A stretch of 64,000 nucleotides of DNA from Bacteroidaceae bacterium. Its GTDB lineage: Bacteria > Bacteroidota > Bacteroidia > Bacteroidales > Bacteroidaceae. Below, in pieces: positions 27,437 through 36,919 of this stretch (the stretch's first letter is position 1; every line of letters begins with the position of its first letter). The notes below the pieces were generated by a model that searched no databases, was not told where the DNA came from, and worked only from the letters and a program-made list of their open reading frames with translations. The stretch is taken from assembly GCA_017416805.1 (NCBI GenBank), contig JAFQBB010000043.1, forward strand, positions 1-64,000. The letters are read 5' to 3'. The translations under genes were made by a program, and so were the position numbers.

Positions 27437-29836
27437 ATGAAGAAAAACAAATTTTTATTAGTCCTTGTAGGACTGTTTGTCACCAATGTAATTATGGCTG
27501 GTGGCGAACGACAAAAGGAACTGTTCAACTTTGGTTGGAAATTCAAGTTGGGCGAGGTTGAAAATGCAGAGAGTGTCTCTTTGGACGATTCTGAATGGCG
27601 TAATTTAGATTTGCCTCACGACTTCCAAATAGAGATGCCATGGAATGAGAAGGCAAGTCGCGGTCGTGGCTTCAAGGATATGGCTACGGGGTGGTATCGT
27701 AAGACTTTCGAAGCAAGCAAAGAGTGGAAAGGCAAGCGTGTCATCCTTGACTTTGAAGGCATTATGCTCCATGGAGATGCCTATTTGAATGGGAAGAAAA
27801 TAGGTGGTACTGATTATGGCTATCTTGGATTTGAAGCTGATGTAACCAAATTGCTCAAGTATGATCGTCCAAATGTGTTGGCTGTACATTGCTCCACTGG
27901 CGAGGCAAAGAACTCTCGCTGGTACACGGGTGGAGGTCTTTACCGCGATGTATGGGTTGTATTGAAAGACTCTGTCTCTATTGCTCGTCATGGAATTTAT
28001 GTGAACGCCACGGATATTACAGAACAACAGGCAACAGTGAATGTACAGGTCGATGTGGAAGGTATTAAGAATAAGAAATATGACCTTGTGATTGAGGCTA
28101 AAGTATATGGGCCTGACGGAGTGCAGGTCGGAGAAACAAGCGTAGCCGCCCCGAAGGATAACAAACAACCTTCAGTGGAGGTTCAGTTGCCCAAGGTTCA
28201 AGTCAGCAATCCTCAATTATGGTGCTGCGAAACACCTTATTTGTATACGGTAGATGTATCTCTTGTTTTGAACGGACGAACTATTGACCGTTTGAAAGAG
28301 TGTTTTGGCATCCGTACGATTGAATTCTCCAAAGAGTTTGGATTCAAACTTAACGGGAAAAAAGTATTTCTGAAAGGCATGGCCAATCACCACGATATAG
28401 GTGCCGTAGGTGTAGCGGCTTATGAGACAAGCATTGCCCGAATGATGGATAAAATCAAAGAGTATGGTTTCAATCATATCCGTACATCTCACAATCCTTA
28501 TTCGGAGGCTTTCCTCCGTCTGGCTGATGAGAAAGGTATTTTGATTGTGGATGAATTGTACGACAAATGGAGCAATACACTCGCTTGGGCGGGTCGCCGT
28601 CCTTGGACAGAAATGTGGTGGGAGAATCTGATGGAGTGGGTCAAACGTGACCGTAACCATCCTTCTGTCATTATGTGGAGTCTCGGTAATGAGTTGCAAT
28701 TTCAGGAAGAACGTTGTGGATTCCCCACTCGCGATTGGGGTATCACCGCTTATAATATAATGAATACGTTAGTCAAACGTCTTGACCCTACGCGTAAGAC
28801 CACGGTAGCTATGTATCCAGCACGCGCAAACGGCATTGTCAAACACAGCCCTGAGTACCGCATGCCTGAAAATATTATTCCCCCCGAATTGGCTCAAGTG
28901 ACGGAAGTAACCAGTTTCAACTATTGTTGGGAAGACTATCAGAAGTATTTGGAGAAAGCTCCAGAAATGATTATGTACCAAAGTGAAGCCACTACCAATG
29001 AACTGACAGCTCCTTACTTTGGCATGGATCGCGATAAGATGGTAGGCTTGGCTTATTGGGGAGCAATAGAGTATTGGGGAGAATCCAATATTTGGCCTAA
29101 GAAGGGATGGAATTACTCTTTCTTCCGCCATTCTTTGGAACCCAATCCTCAAGCCTATTTGATGAAAAGTATCTTCAAACCCGAAGAGCCTATGGTGCAT
29201 ATCGGTATTGCAGGCAAGGTCGATACCCTTCTTTGGAATGATATCATTGTTGGTCAGACCCGTGTGTCAAGCCATTGGAATCATCAGCAAGGCCAGAAAT
29301 ATACAGTCTATACTTACACCAATGGTGACGAAGTTGAACTCTTTGTCAATGGCAAGAGCATTGGTGTCAAAAAGAATAATGACACAAAGAAACCCAACGT
29401 CATTACTTGGAAGGGAGTTCCTTATGCCGAGGGCAACATTTTAGCTGTAGCCAAAAAAGATGGAGAGGTTGTAGCCCAACATAAATTGGAGACTACGGGT
29501 GTTCCGGTGAGGTTAATAATGGAGACAGAGAATGCAGATTGGAATGCGGATGGTATGGACTTGCAATATGTGAAGGTTTATGCCGTTGACAAGAAAGGGC
29601 GCATTGTCCCCACTAACGATGGAACAGTCTCTTTCCAAGTCGAAGGACCGGCTCGCATCATAGCCGTAGATAATGGAGACCATCTTTCCGATGACCTCTT
29701 CGATGGAAACCAAAAGGTCCTTTATGACGGATTTGCAATGGCCATTCTCCGTTCAGACCGTAATGCGGGAAAGGTGAAAATAACAGCTACTTGCAATGGC
29801 TTGAAATCTGTAAGTAGAACCGTTATGACCAAATAA
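27437..29836 (+). CDS. GH2 beta-galactosidase-like glycosidase
   Basis: A 799-residue exported glycoside hydrolase family 2 enzyme, with a signal peptide of about 21 residues (VNVIMAG-like end). It has the sandwich domain (DLPHDFQIEMPW), a TIM barrel with acid/base Glu419 in MWSLGNELQF and nucleophile Glu517 in MYQSEATTNEL, and a C-terminal Ig-like region DNGDHLSDDLFDGNQK. Beta-galactosidase is the default activity, and beta-galactosyl side chains of rhamnogalacturonan I would fit the locus; beta-glucuronidase cannot be excluded. It is divergent from GH106 and upstream of the regulator gene. Confidence 0.88.
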   Translation: MKKNKFLLVLVGLFVTNVIMAGGERQKELFNFGWKFKLGEVENAESVSLDDSEWRNLDLPHDFQIEMPWNEKASRGRGFKDMATGWYRKTFEASKEWKGKRVILDFEGIMLHGDAYLNGKKIGGTDYGYLGFEADVTKLLKYDRPNVLAVHCSTGEAKNSRWYTGGGLYRDVWVVLKDSVSIARHGIYVNATDITEQQATVNVQVDVEGIKNKKYDLVIEAKVYGPDGVQVGETSVAAPKDNKQPSVEVQLPKVQVSNPQLWCCETPYLYTVDVSLVLNGRTIDRLKECFGIRTIEFSKEFGFKLNGKKVFLKGMANHHDIGAVGVAAYETSIARMMDKIKEYGFNHIRTSHNPYSEAFLRLADEKGILIVDELYDKWSNTLAWAGRRPWTEMWWENLMEWVKRDRNHPSVIMWSLGNELQFQEERCGFPTRDWGITAYNIMNTLVKRLDPTRKTTVAMYPARANGIVKHSPEYRMPENIIPPELAQVTEVTSFNYCWEDYQKYLEKAPEMIMYQSEATTNELTAPYFGMDRDKMVGLAYWGAIEYWGESNIWPKKGWNYSFFRHSLEPNPQAYLMKSIFKPEEPMVHIGIAGKVDTLLWNDIIVGQTRVSSHWNHQQGQKYTVYTYTNGDEVELFVNGKSIGVKKNNDTKKPNVITWKGVPYAEGNILAVAKKDGEVVAQHKLETTGVPVRLIMETENADWNADGMDLQYVKVYAVDKKGRIVPTNDGTVSFQVEGPARIIAVDNGDHLSDDLFDGNQKVLYDGFAMAILRSDRNAGKVKITATCNGLKSVSRTVMTK

Positions 29837-29881
29837 ACAGGCCTGTCGGAGAATAAATGATTATTTTTTCAAAAAAAGATG

Positions 29882-29911
29882 TTTGCTTTCATCTTATATT
29901 CTGTATATTTG
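29882..29911 (+). promoter_or_regulatory. Promoter of the hybrid two-component regulator
   Basis: TTTG at 29882-29885, an 18-bp spacer and TATATTTG at 29904-29911 match the -33/-7 consensus. The start codon at 29919 is only 7 bp after the -7 element, so the transcript may be leaderless. Confidence 0.6.
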
Positions 29912-29918
29912 CAGACCT

Positions 29919-32900
29919 ATGATACGTAAAAAAGCAATATTCCTTATGGTGATATGTCTCTGCACCCTTCATGTTTTGGGTGTGGAGATATATTCCCGTA
30001 AGTTGGATTCTTCTAACGGACTTCCTGACAACAATGTGCGCAACCTGATTCAAGACAGTAAAGGATTCATGTGGATGGGAACTCCCAATGGCCTTTATAG
30101 GTATGACGGACATTTTTTCACTACCTTCAAGTATTCTGTGGCAGGTAGTGAACGGTTGTTGTACAATAATCACATTTCCGGTTTGTACAATATCGGGAAA
30201 GACACATTGCTTATCGCGCAGAAGGGCAATCAATTTTCATTGTTTGATGTAAATCGGAATTGTTTGGTGGAAATGCCCGACCAAGAAAAATGGCAACTTT
30301 ATGCAAACATTCGTCGCAAAGTCTATAACGATTCACTTGTAGCCCCTTATAGAGATGTTATTGCCGCTGGCGGTGGGGTCATTACAGACAATTTGGGGAA
30401 TGTTGTTGTACTCGATAATACGGGACTTATCTGGCATATCGACCAACACACGGGCGAAACCATTCATCTGAGGGTCTTTGACGAAACGTTGTTTCCGTTG
30501 GTCAGCAGTAAGAAATATAAGGTGATAACTTCTCCAAAACATAATCTGATATGGATATCGACGAATGGATGCGGTATCACTGTTTATGACAAACTTACAG
30601 GCCAATCCCAACAGATTCGTCAATCCTCAGGACTCATATCCACCGATTATATCGTTGATATGTATATGGATCACGATGAAAACATTTGGTTGGCTGATGA
30701 GTTCCATGGGGTAGTCTATCTGACTACGATGCAAGAGGCCCCCGAAATTGTAATGCTTGATGTGCAGGCAAAAGGTTTGCGGTCTAACCAAGTCTATATC
30801 ATGCGTTATGTGTCAGATTCGACTATCCTTGTAGCCAATACGCAAGGCGATGTTTATAAAGCAGATAAGGACTTGACTACTCCTCTTAAACCCACTTATC
30901 GGGGCGTTGATCTTCATGCTGTGTGTGTAGATAAGGGAGAAAGTCTTTGGCAAGGAACTCGTACGAATGGCCTTTTGGCAGATGACAATCGCTGGTATAA
31001 GCATGTTCCAGAAGACCCGACCAGTGTTTCGGCAGATAATATATATTATTTGATGTGCGACCAGAATGGGCGAGTTTGGGTGGCACCTGATGGTAGCTAC
31101 CTTGATTTGGCAGTTCGTCAACCAGATGGTAGCTATCAATTTCGCCATTTCTTCGACAAGAATTTCTCAGCCAGAGTCCTATATCAAGATAGGTATGGAA
31201 CAATGTGGGTGGGTACGAAAAATGGTGTATATTGTTTTCACCCAGATGAGTTGTTAGAAGATGCTACGGCTTTCATGCAACCACTGACGGGTGAAGATTT
31301 GAATTACAGTGATGTCTGCAGTATCTTTGAAGATTCCCGCGGCAATCTTTGGGTAGGGACAATGGGTAGTGGAGTCTATTGTATGGACAATGTAAAGGAT
31401 TATAAAGAGAGTCAATTCGTATGGCAAACTTCAGTGGGATTACGTTCTAACGAAGTACAGTCAATCCTTGAAGATAGTAGAGGTGTGATGTGGTTCGCTA
31501 CAAAAAATGGTCTGACAAGCTATAATCCAGACCAACGTATGGTCAGGCATTATTATAATGAGGATAACCTGATGCACAATTATTATGCAGACAATTGTGC
31601 GTTGGAACTTCCTGATGGCCGTCTTGCTTTCGGAACTAATTCCGGTATTCTTATCTACAATCCCAATATGGCTGATATGTCGGAAGGGGTAGTGAACGAC
31701 CGACTTGATATTACGGGTATTTATGTCAATGGAACACAGGCGGAGAATTTGTCGGAACTTCGCTTGGCGCACAATGAAAATGCTTTGACAATACGTTTTT
31801 CCGCATTTAATTATAAAGATGTATCAGGTGTCAGCTATTCTTATAAGCTTGAAGGCTATGACAAAGAATGGAGTGAACCCAGTATATATAGCTTTGCGAC
31901 TTATAAGAATCTATCTCCAGGGGAATACGTGTTTCGTGTAAAAGCGTATGGTACCGGTCTTCAGTCGGATGTAGAAAAAATATTGCCTCTGACTATATCC
32001 CTTCCATGGTGGAGAACTTGGTGGGCTTGTTTCATTTATATAGTAATCTCCCTCATTGTAGCCTATATCATCTATCGTCAGTTACATATCGTATATAGCT
32101 TACGGCGACGTATCAGCATAGAGAAACAGTTGACGGAGTACAAATTGCAGTTTTTTACTAATATCTCTCATGAATTCCGTACTCCATTGACCATCATCCG
32201 GGGGGCTTTGGAACGTATCAAAGGACATACGATTCCTGCGGAGATGCGTCAATCTGTGACCAACATGGACAAAAGTGTAAACCGGATGCTTCGTCTTATC
32301 AACCAATTGTTGGAATTCCGCAAAATGCAGAATAACAAATTGCGTTTGGCTTTGGAGGAGACTGATGTGGTCAAATATTTGAGGGATATATACCAAAGTT
32401 TTCGTGATATAGCAGAGAACAAACAAATAACTTATACATTCTCCTCTCAGGAGAAGTCCCGCATGGTATATATTGATCGTTCTCATTTGGATAAAGTAAT
32501 GTACAACCTGCTTTCCAATGCTTTCAAATATACTCCGACTCATGGGCAGGTCAGGTGCATCGTGCATTTTACGACAGATAAGATGATTGTCCGAGTTGAG
32601 GATACTGGTGTTGGTGTCCCAAAGGAAAAACAACCAGAATTGTTCCAACGCTTCATGCAGAGTTCTTTTTCCGGGAACAGTATTGGCATAGGGCTTAATT
32701 TATCCAAAGCTTTGGTTGAAGTTCATCACGGTACTATACGATTCGAACCCAATATTTTGACAGGCTCTATTTTCATCGTAGAGATTCCAACGGACAAGAG
32801 CGTCTATTCATCCAGGGATTTTTTGTCTCCCGACCACCTTCTGTTGGTGGAACAAAACGATGTGAAGTTCACAGACTACCATGATCTGGTTCCCCAACCT

Positions 32901-33683
32901 ATGAATAACAGGAAAATTCTTATTGTAGAGGACGATTCGGATGTCATAGGATTCTTGAGTGATTTGTTGCAAAGGTATTTTGTTGTACATACGGCCATGG
33001 ATGGTGTTGAGGCATTGAATCTGTTGGATACAGTTCGTCCCGATTTGATAGTGTGTGATATTATGATGCCTGTGATGGACGGATTGGAGTTTACAAACCG
33101 TATTCGTCATATTGAAGAGTTTAAGGACACTCCGATTATTCTTCTTACTGCTCTCATCAGTGATGAAAAACGCCTCAAGGCTATTGAGAATGGAGCCGAC
33201 GCTTACATAACAAAGCCTTTTGAAGCACAGCTTCTTATCGCCACGGTTGTACAACTCATCCAGCAACGCGACATGTTGAAAGACAGATATGGCAAGAAAA
33301 TGTTAGCGGTAAAGAGAGAGTTGCCGGAAATTATTACAGAAGAACGCGACAAGCGTCTCTTGGATATGCTTGACCAATGGCTTTCTGAACACATGGAAGA
33401 TTCTATGTTATCCGTTGATGACGTGGCAACTGCTATGGGATATCGTCGTACGGTCTTTTTCAAAAAAATGAAAACCCTCACTGGGCAGACTCCGGCCGAC
33501 TATATTAAGTCACATCGAATGAAACGGGCAGCAGAACTACTTTGTGATGAAACCATAACTGTTTCTGAAGTGTGCTACAAAGTAGGTATCAGTGATCCAC
33601 ATTATTTTGCTAAAGTCTTCAAAAGTCAGTTTGGTATATCTCCAAAGAAATACCAACAGGGACATATATCCGTTGACACTTGA
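29919..33683 (+). CDS. Hybrid two-component system regulator (HTCS)
   Basis: About 1254 residues; a one-protein sensor and transcription factor typical of Bacteroides polysaccharide loci. It has a signal (IRKKAIFLMVICLCTLHVL), a periplasmic two-propeller sensor (about 25-610, LIQDSKGFMWMGTPNGLYRY), a Y_Y_Y domain (about 622-690), a membrane helix (about 700-724) and a histidine kinase with His751 in NISHEFRTP. An ATPase domain (NLLSNAFKYTP), a receiver (about 1000-1115, Asp near 1046 in VCDIMMPVMDG) and an AraC-type HTH (about 1160-1254) follow. It presumably senses a rhamnogalacturonan oligosaccharide and activates the neighbouring genes. ATG 29919 is chosen for its basic signal start; 29946 is possible. 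Confidence 0.93.
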   Translation: MIRKKAIFLMVICLCTLHVLGVEIYSRKLDSSNGLPDNNVRNLIQDSKGFMWMGTPNGLYRYDGHFFTTFKYSVAGSERLLYNNHISGLYNIGKDTLLIAQKGNQFSLFDVNRNCLVEMPDQEKWQLYANIRRKVYNDSLVAPYRDVIAAGGGVITDNLGNVVVLDNTGLIWHIDQHTGETIHLRVFDETLFPLVSSKKYKVITSPKHNLIWISTNGCGITVYDKLTGQSQQIRQSSGLISTDYIVDMYMDHDENIWLADEFHGVVYLTTMQEAPEIVMLDVQAKGLRSNQVYIMRYVSDSTILVANTQGDVYKADKDLTTPLKPTYRGVDLHAVCVDKGESLWQGTRTNGLLADDNRWYKHVPEDPTSVSADNIYYLMCDQNGRVWVAPDGSYLDLAVRQPDGSYQFRHFFDKNFSARVLYQDRYGTMWVGTKNGVYCFHPDELLEDATAFMQPLTGEDLNYSDVCSIFEDSRGNLWVGTMGSGVYCMDNVKDYKESQFVWQTSVGLRSNEVQSILEDSRGVMWFATKNGLTSYNPDQRMVRHYYNEDNLMHNYYADNCALELPDGRLAFGTNSGILIYNPNMADMSEGVVNDRLDITGIYVNGTQAENLSELRLAHNENALTIRFSAFNYKDVSGVSYSYKLEGYDKEWSEPSIYSFATYKNLSPGEYVFRVKAYGTGLQSDVEKILPLTISLPWWRTWWACFIYIVISLIVAYIIYRQLHIVYSLRRRISIEKQLTEYKLQFFTNISHEFRTPLTIIRGALERIKGHTIPAEMRQSVTNMDKSVNRMLRLINQLLEFRKMQNNKLRLALEETDVVKYLRDIYQSFRDIAENKQITYTFSSQEKSRMVYIDRSHLDKVMYNLLSNAFKYTPTHGQVRCIVHFTTDKMIVRVEDTGVGVPKEKQPELFQRFMQSSFSGNSIGIGLNLSKALVEVHHGTIRFEPNILTGSIFIVEIPTDKSVYSSRDFLSPDHLLLVEQNDVKFTDYHDLVPQPMNNRKILIVEDDSDVIGFLSDLLQRYFVVHTAMDGVEALNLLDTVRPDLIVCDIMMPVMDGLEFTNRIRHIEEFKDTPIILLTALISDEKRLKAIENGADAYITKPFEAQLLIATVVQLIQQRDMLKDRYGKKMLAVKRELPEIITEERDKRLLDMLDQWLSEHMEDSMLSVDDVATAMGYRRTVFFKKMKTLTGQTPADYIKSHRMKRAAELLCDETITVSEVCYKVGISDPHYFAKVFKSQFGISPKKYQQGHISVDT

Positions 33684-33791
33684 GGTATATATCTGTTGGC
33701 ACTTGAATATATGTTATTTTGCATATATATGCTCGAAAATGAGATTTCAACTGAATAACAGAAGAATCCTCAGTCTGCAAAAAGACCACTT

Positions 33792-34622
33792 CTATTTCTC
33801 TTCCCATCGGCGAAGCCATGGGCCACCTATCATGCAGGCAATTCCGATAATCATGAAGGGTATGCTAAGCCACTGGCCCATGTCAAGTGTCATGCCTTGT
33901 TCAAAATCGACTTGCACTTCTTTGCAAAACTCTACAAAGAAACGGAAAGTGAAAATTGTGGCTAAACAGTAACCGAAGAAATAACCAGTCCCAACGCGGT
34001 TTGGTTTCGTCTTGTAAATGATCCATCCTATTATAAATATAATAAGGTATGCAATCGCTTCATACAATTGTGCCGGATGGCGGGCAAAGTCTTCTCCGTT
34101 TTTCACAAAAATAAATCCCCAAGGTAGGTTGGTGGCTTTTCCTACAATTTCGCTGTTCATCAGATTGCCCAATCGTATCATACAGGCAGTAATGGGGGTG
34201 GCAATGGCAATGATGTCCAATACACGCAGCAGGTTGATTCTTGTTTTACGGACATAAAGCCATAAGGCTATCATTAGTCCCAGTGTCCCACCGTGGCTGG
34301 CCAATCCCTGATAGCCTACCAGTTTCCATCCATTGGCAGTTTCGCGAATGGGTAGTAACATCTCTATCGGGTGACTCAGATAGAATGCCGGTTCATAAAA
34401 CAAGCAATGTCCCAATCGCGCTCCGATGAGGATGCCAAAGAAACAATAGAATACCAATGGGTCGAATTTGTCTTCTGGGATTCGTTGTTCTTTATAAAGT
34501 CTTTGTATAATGATATAGGCTAATGCCAAACCAATAATCCAGCAAAGGGAATAATAACGCAGAGGAAAATTGCCGATGCTGAAAAGTTCCAATGAAGGAT
34601 TCCAAGTGATAGTTGAAAACAT
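33792..34622 (-). CDS. lgt: Prolipoprotein diacylglyceryl transferase
   Basis: The 276-residue Lgt is an inner membrane enzyme that attaches diacylglycerol to the lipobox cysteine of prolipoproteins. It has about seven hydrophobic segments. The family motifs are [12 protein letters not shown] and [11 protein letters not shown], with conserved Arg in [14 protein letters not shown] and the HPAQLYEA block. Its 3' end faces the end of the HTCS gene. It is a housekeeping gene in this window. Confidence 0.96.
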   Translation of the reverse strand: MFSTITWNPSLELFSIGNFPLRYYSLCWIIGLALAYIIIQRLYKEQRIPEDKFDPLVFYCFFGILIGARLGHCLFYEPAFYLSHPIEMLLPIRETANGWKLVGYQGLASHGGTLGLMIALWLYVRKTRINLLRVLDIIAIATPITACMIRLGNLMNSEIVGKATNLPWGFIFVKNGEDFARHPAQLYEAIAYLIIFIIGWIIYKTKPNRVGTGYFFGYCLATIFTFRFFVEFCKEVQVDFEQGMTLDMGQWLSIPFMIIGIACMIGGPWLRRWEEK

Positions 34623-34633
34623 AAATTTTAGGA

Positions 34634-34721
34634 AGTGATTAGTGGTTAGCTGTTAGCTACGAGTGTTTGAACTGTCGCCGGATACCCACTTGTAACTAGT
34701 AGCTAATCACTAGAAACTATA
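34634..34721. repeat. AGTGATTAGCTAG-type repeat, copy 1
   Basis: Inverted GTGATTAGTGGTTAGCTGTTA and its partner CTAGTAGCTAATCACTAG (about 34700) flank a unique centre. Related CTAGTAGCTAGTAAC tracts occur at 42757-42800 and 50168-50203, so this is a third intergenic family. Confidence 0.65.
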
Positions 34722-35825
34722 TTACACATTAAACCTGAAGTGCATGATGTCGCCGTCCTGCACCACGTATTCTTTACCTTCTACACCCATCTTGCCGGCC
34801 TCCTTGACTGCCGCTTCAGAACCGTACTTGATATAGTCGTCATACTTGATGACTTCAGCGCGGATGAAACCTTTTTCAAAGTCAGTGTGGATGACACCTG
34901 CGCATTGTGGAGCTTTCCATCCCTTTCTGTAAGTCCAAGCTTTCACCTCCATTTCGCCGGCGGTGATGAAGGTTTCTAAGTTTAAGAGTTTGTAGATGGC
35001 TTTGATGAGGCGGTCACAGCCAGACTCCTTCAGTCCCATGTCCTCTAAAAACATCTGTTTTTCCTCATAACTCTCCAGTTCGGCAATGTCTGCTTCTGTT
35101 TGGGCGCTAATGATGAGTAGCTCAGCGTCTTCATCTTTGATAGCCTCACGCACAGCTTCTACGTAAGGATTTCCATTAGCAGCACTGGTGTCATCAACGT
35201 TGCAGACATATAGTACAGGTTTTGTGGTCAATAAGAACAGATTCTTGGCTGCTGTCTCTTCATCTTCTGTGTCGAAGGTTACAGTACGGGCAGATTTGCC
35301 TTGTAGCAAGGTTTCACGGTAGCGTAGTAATACGTCGTATTCTATTTTTGCTTGTTTGTCGCCTCCTACTTTTGCTTGTTTTTCAACTCGTTTTATACGG
35401 TTTTCTACGGTCTCCAAATCCTTCAATTGCAGTTCTGCATCAATAATCTCCTTATCGCGAACAGGATTTACAGATCCATCAACATGCACAATGTTGTCGT
35501 TGTCGAAGCAACGTAACACATGGATGATAGCATCCGTTTCACGTATGTTTCCTAAAAATTGATTACCCAATCCTTCGCCTTGGCTGGCTCCTTTTACCAA
35601 TCCCGCAATATCGACAATGTCGCAAGTGGCTGGTACGATGCGTCCCGGATGTACCAATTCTGCCAGTTTGTTTAACCTTTCATCGGGTACTGATATTTGT
35701 CCCTGTTGGGCATCAATGGTACAGAAGGGATAATTGGCGCTTTGTGCTTTAGCGCTGGACAGACAGTTGAAGAGTGTAGATTTTCCCACATTTGGAAGGC
35801 CTACGATACCTGCTTTTAATGCCAT
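34722..35825 (-). CDS. ychF: Ribosome-binding ATPase YchF
   Basis: A 367-residue P-loop protein of the Obg-related YchF family, which prefers ATP over GTP and associates with ribosomes. The P-loop GLPNVGKSTLFNCLS is at about residues 8-22. Switch and DxxG regions (DIVDIAGLVKGASQGEGLGN) follow. A TGS domain closes the protein. A -7 element lies at 35866-35873 on the minus strand (TATCTTTG), giving a leader of about 30 nt. Confidence 0.97.
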   Translation of the reverse strand: MALKAGIVGLPNVGKSTLFNCLSSAKAQSANYPFCTIDAQQGQISVPDERLNKLAELVHPGRIVPATCDIVDIAGLVKGASQGEGLGNQFLGNIRETDAIIHVLRCFDNDNIVHVDGSVNPVRDKEIIDAELQLKDLETVENRIKRVEKQAKVGGDKQAKIEYDVLLRYRETLLQGKSARTVTFDTEDEETAAKNLFLLTTKPVLYVCNVDDTSAANGNPYVEAVREAIKDEDAELLIISAQTEADIAELESYEEKQMFLEDMGLKESGCDRLIKAIYKLLNLETFITAGEMEVKAWTYRKGWKAPQCAGVIHTDFEKGFIRAEVIKYDDYIKYGSEAAVKEAGKMGVEGKEYVVQDGDIMHFRFNV

Positions 35826-35865
35826 AATTTATTAATTGTTTCTTTATTTCTTATTAATTAGGGTG

Positions 35866-35873
35866 CAAAGATA
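35866..35873 (-). promoter_or_regulatory. ychF promoter -7 element
   Basis: On the minus strand this reads TATCTTTG, an exact fit to TAnnTTTG. It lies about 40 bp upstream of the ychF start. No -33 TTTG is visible at the usual spacing. Confidence 0.5.
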
Positions 35874-36045
35874 GTGTTTTTTGTCCAAACCTAAGGGAGG
35901 GAGACATACTTTTCTCTCAGAAAAGCATTCATGGTTTGGTTCAGGAGGATGGAGGTTTCTTTTGCAGGTAATTAAAATATCCTAAAAGGGTGGGGATTTT
36001 GTCCTATTTTTCGGAAAAGAGTGTTCACGAATGAAAAAGAAACAT

Positions 36046-36053
36046 TAAATTTG
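36046..36053 (+). promoter_or_regulatory. glsA-type operon promoter -7 element
   Basis: TAAATTTG matches the -7 consensus. The start codon at 36068 follows after 14 bp, so the leader is very short. Confidence 0.55.
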
Positions 36054-36067
36054 CCCGATATTAACTG

Positions 36068-36919
36068 ATGATTATGGCTGACGAACCATTTTTTCTTGTT
36101 GACATAGATAAGATTCTTGCCTCGAAAGCAGGCAAGAAGGCTAAATATGTTCCAGGCTTTTTGGTGTCTTATCTGAAAAAGATTGTACACCAGGAAGAGA
36201 TAAATGAATACCTGTTGAGTGTAAAAGAAAAACGGGGTGTTCCTTTTTTGGAATCTACATTGGAGTATCTTGATACCAAGGTAGAGGTGGAAGGGTTGGA
36301 GAATCTGCCGGATGATGGTCGTCTTTGTACTTTTGTGAGTAACCATCCTTTGGGCGGGCAAGATGGTATTTCGTTAGGCTATATTTTGGGTAAACATTAT
36401 GACGGACGTATCAAATATCTGGTAAACGATTTGCTGATGAATCTATATGGGTTGGCTCCTCTGTGTGTGCCTATCAATAAAACAGGTTCGCAGTCGAGGG
36501 ATTTTCCTAAGATGGTAGAGGCTGCTTTCCGGTCTGATGACCATATAATCATGTTCCCGGCAGGGCTTTGTTCGCGTCGTCGCTCTGATGGGGTTATTCG
36601 TGATCTGGAATGGAAAAAGACTTTTATTGTTAAAAGTGTGCAGACTCAGCGTGATGTGGTACCCATTTATTTTGAAGGGCGGAATTCCGACTTCTTCTAT
36701 TCGTTGGCCAATTGGTGCAAGAGGTTAGGAATAAAGTTTAATATCGCGATGCTTTATTTGGCTGACGAAATGTATAAGAATCGCCACAAAACCTTTCGTG
36801 TAGTTATCGGTAAGCCCATACCTTGGCAAACCTTTGATAGGACAAAGACGCCGGCTGAATGGGCAGAACAGGTGAAGGGCATCGTTTATAATCTGAAAGA
36901 TAATTCTAATAATAAATAA
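36068..36919 (+). CDS. glsA: Lysophospholipid acyltransferase-like protein, putative glycine-lipid O-acyltransferase
   Basis: A 283-residue member of the glycerol/lysolipid acyltransferase family. A modified HxxxxD motif is seen as NHPLGGQDG (about residues 91-99), and an FPAGLCSRR block (about 160) replaces the common FPEGTRS. With the next gene it forms the pair described in Bacteroides thetaiotaomicron as glsA (O-acyltransferase) and glsB (N-acyltransferase), which make N-acyl-3-acyloxyacyl glycine lipids. The symbol rests on this pairing and my recollection of the family. The alternative ATG at 36074 is nearly as good. The stop overlaps the next start by one base. Confidence 0.75.
   Translation: MIMADEPFFLVDIDKILASKAGKKAKYVPGFLVSYLKKIVHQEEINEYLLSVKEKRGVPFLESTLEYLDTKVEVEGLENLPDDGRLCTFVSNHPLGGQDGISLGYILGKHYDGRIKYLVNDLLMNLYGLAPLCVPINKTGSQSRDFPKMVEAAFRSDDHIIMFPAGLCSRRRSDGVIRDLEWKKTFIVKSVQTQRDVVPIYFEGRNSDFFYSLANWCKRLGIKFNIAMLYLADEMYKNRHKTFRVVIGKPIPWQTFDRTKTPAEWAEQVKGIVYNLKDNSNNK

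Noticed and set aside
27437..29836. Labelling the GH2 enzyme as beta-glucuronidase
   Set aside because: The active-site blocks fit GH2 in general, and neighbours do not single out glucuronides; beta-galactosidase-like is the safer label.
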